DNA of 6,793 nt from Shewanella sp. (GTDB lineage Bacteria > Pseudomonadota > Gammaproteobacteria > Enterobacterales > Shewanellaceae): positions 1 to 6,793 of the forward strand of contig SDWK01000206.1 in the NCBI GenBank assembly GCA_004195335.1, written 5' to 3'. The notes beneath the pieces are model-generated. The model had not been told where the DNA came from. It ran no database searches and saw only the letters and a list, made by a program, of their open reading frames with translations. Below are positions 6,553 through 6,793 of the stretch, piece by piece (positions within the stretch are counted from its first letter, which is position 1; each line of letters begins with the position of its first letter). The position numbers and the translations under genes are program-made.

Positions 6553-6558
6553 ATTATA
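6553..6558 (-). promoter_or_regulatory. Possible -10 box of a czcCBA promoter
   Basis: TATAAT lies at 6558 to 6553 on the minus strand in an A/T-rich stretch just past the stop of the upstream gene and about 117 bases before czcC. No good -35 box is seen: at 16 to 18 base spacing the hexamers are ATAGTT, CATAGT and TCATAG. Use would therefore need an activator, or the match is chance in A/T-rich DNA. No operator for a named regulator could be recognised, and no regulator gene is in the window. The operon may equally be transcribed from before the upstream gene. Confidence 0.3.
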
Positions 6559-6572
6559 TTAATAACGTGGAG

Positions 6573-6793
6573 TTAACTATGAGGAGGGGGAATGGGTGGT
6601 GCGTATTTTCTATCTTGGTAACTTATAAGAAACGGACTTTCGCCTTCGACTCGATTGACGTCACAGGCAAAGTGTAGCTCCATAGGTGGATGGCAGGAGG
6701 TATGAAAATCGTCATCATGCTCCTCTTGCTCACTGGCCACAGATACATGACAAATGTGCCCCTGAATATGGCAACAAGGTTCTTGCTTTTCAC
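6573..6793 (-). CDS. His/Cys-rich small protein upstream of czcC, 5' truncated (CzcI-like?)
   Basis: A minus-strand frame is open from the window edge (first full codon at 6791) to a TAA at 6575-6573, giving 72 residues. It is rich in possible metal ligands: CCHIQGHICH near its start, then EEHDDDFHTSCH, then HFAC, and it ends YAPPIPPPHS. The other two frames are also read through by stops or lack this composition. The start and any signal peptide lie outside the window; the only in-frame ATG (residue 37) would cut the Cys/His cluster away. Small secreted His-rich proteins such as CzcI are known just ahead of czcCBA operons, and a Pro-rich end is common among them. Here the similarity is in composition and place only. 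A role as periplasmic metal sensor, buffer or modulator of the operon is an inference. Confidence 0.6.
   Translation of the reverse strand, partial: EKQEPCCHIQGHICHVSVASEQEEHDDDFHTSCHPPMELHFACDVNRVEGESPFLISYQDRKYAPPIPPPHS

Larger units (their letters stand above)
6437..6572. other. Intergenic region before czcC
   Basis: This 136-base gap separates the upstream His/Cys-rich gene from czcC on the same strand. It has an A/T-rich part (6541-6566) with a TATAAT box and a more GC-rich part next to czcC carrying the ribosome binding site. No strong stem-loop with a T-run was found on the minus strand, so readthrough from the upstream gene is possible. If transcribed, it would form a 5' leader of about 110 bases before czcC. 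Confidence 0.6.

Noticed and set aside
6625..6793. Alternative minus-strand frame beginning with GTG at 6793 and ending in TAA at about 6627
   Set aside because: It starts only at the window edge, overlaps the His/Cys-rich frame, and its composition is less protein-like. The frame ending at 6573 has a coherent metal-ligand pattern and fits the operon context better.

Overview
The window carries one complete, intact heavy-metal efflux operon of the czcCBA type, all on the minus strand: outer-membrane channel (6436 to 5090), periplasmic adaptor (5090 to 3798) and inner-membrane RND pump (3785 to 645). Together the three proteins would form a tripartite envelope-spanning machine that uses the proton gradient to export divalent metal cations, most likely of the Zn/Co/Cd/Ni group; the pump sequence argues against the Cu/Ag (CusA) branch. 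The genes are tightly coupled: czcC and czcB overlap by one base (TAATG), and the ribosome binding site of czcA includes the stop codon of czcB.

Upstream of the operon, the right edge holds the 3' end of a small His/Cys-rich protein on the same strand (6793 to 6573). Its composition and its place directly ahead of czcC suggest a periplasmic metal-binding accessory protein of the CzcI kind, but the N-terminus lies outside the window. The 136-base gap between it and czcC holds a near-consensus -10 box and little else that can be supported.

Downstream of the operon, positions 61 to 644 appear non-coding. They begin with a heptamer tandem repeat that starts at the stop codon of a probable plus-strand gene entering from the left edge, so transcription is convergent with the czc operon. 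The region then holds at least three diverged copies of one repeat, interleaved with three copies of a palindromic CTAG-rich block, and ends in a GC-rich hairpin just after czcA. This repeat-dense spacer is the least ordinary part of the window.

The organism looks like a marine gammaproteobacterium, most likely Shewanella or a close relative. This is inferred from the overall base composition, the protein style and the repeat-rich convergent spacer, and was not checked by any search. No CRISPR array, tRNA, rRNA, transposase or new multi-gene system was found. The efflux operon itself is a known type; the points of interest are the adaptor without a hairpin, the His/Cys-rich upstream gene and the repeat-built spacer.
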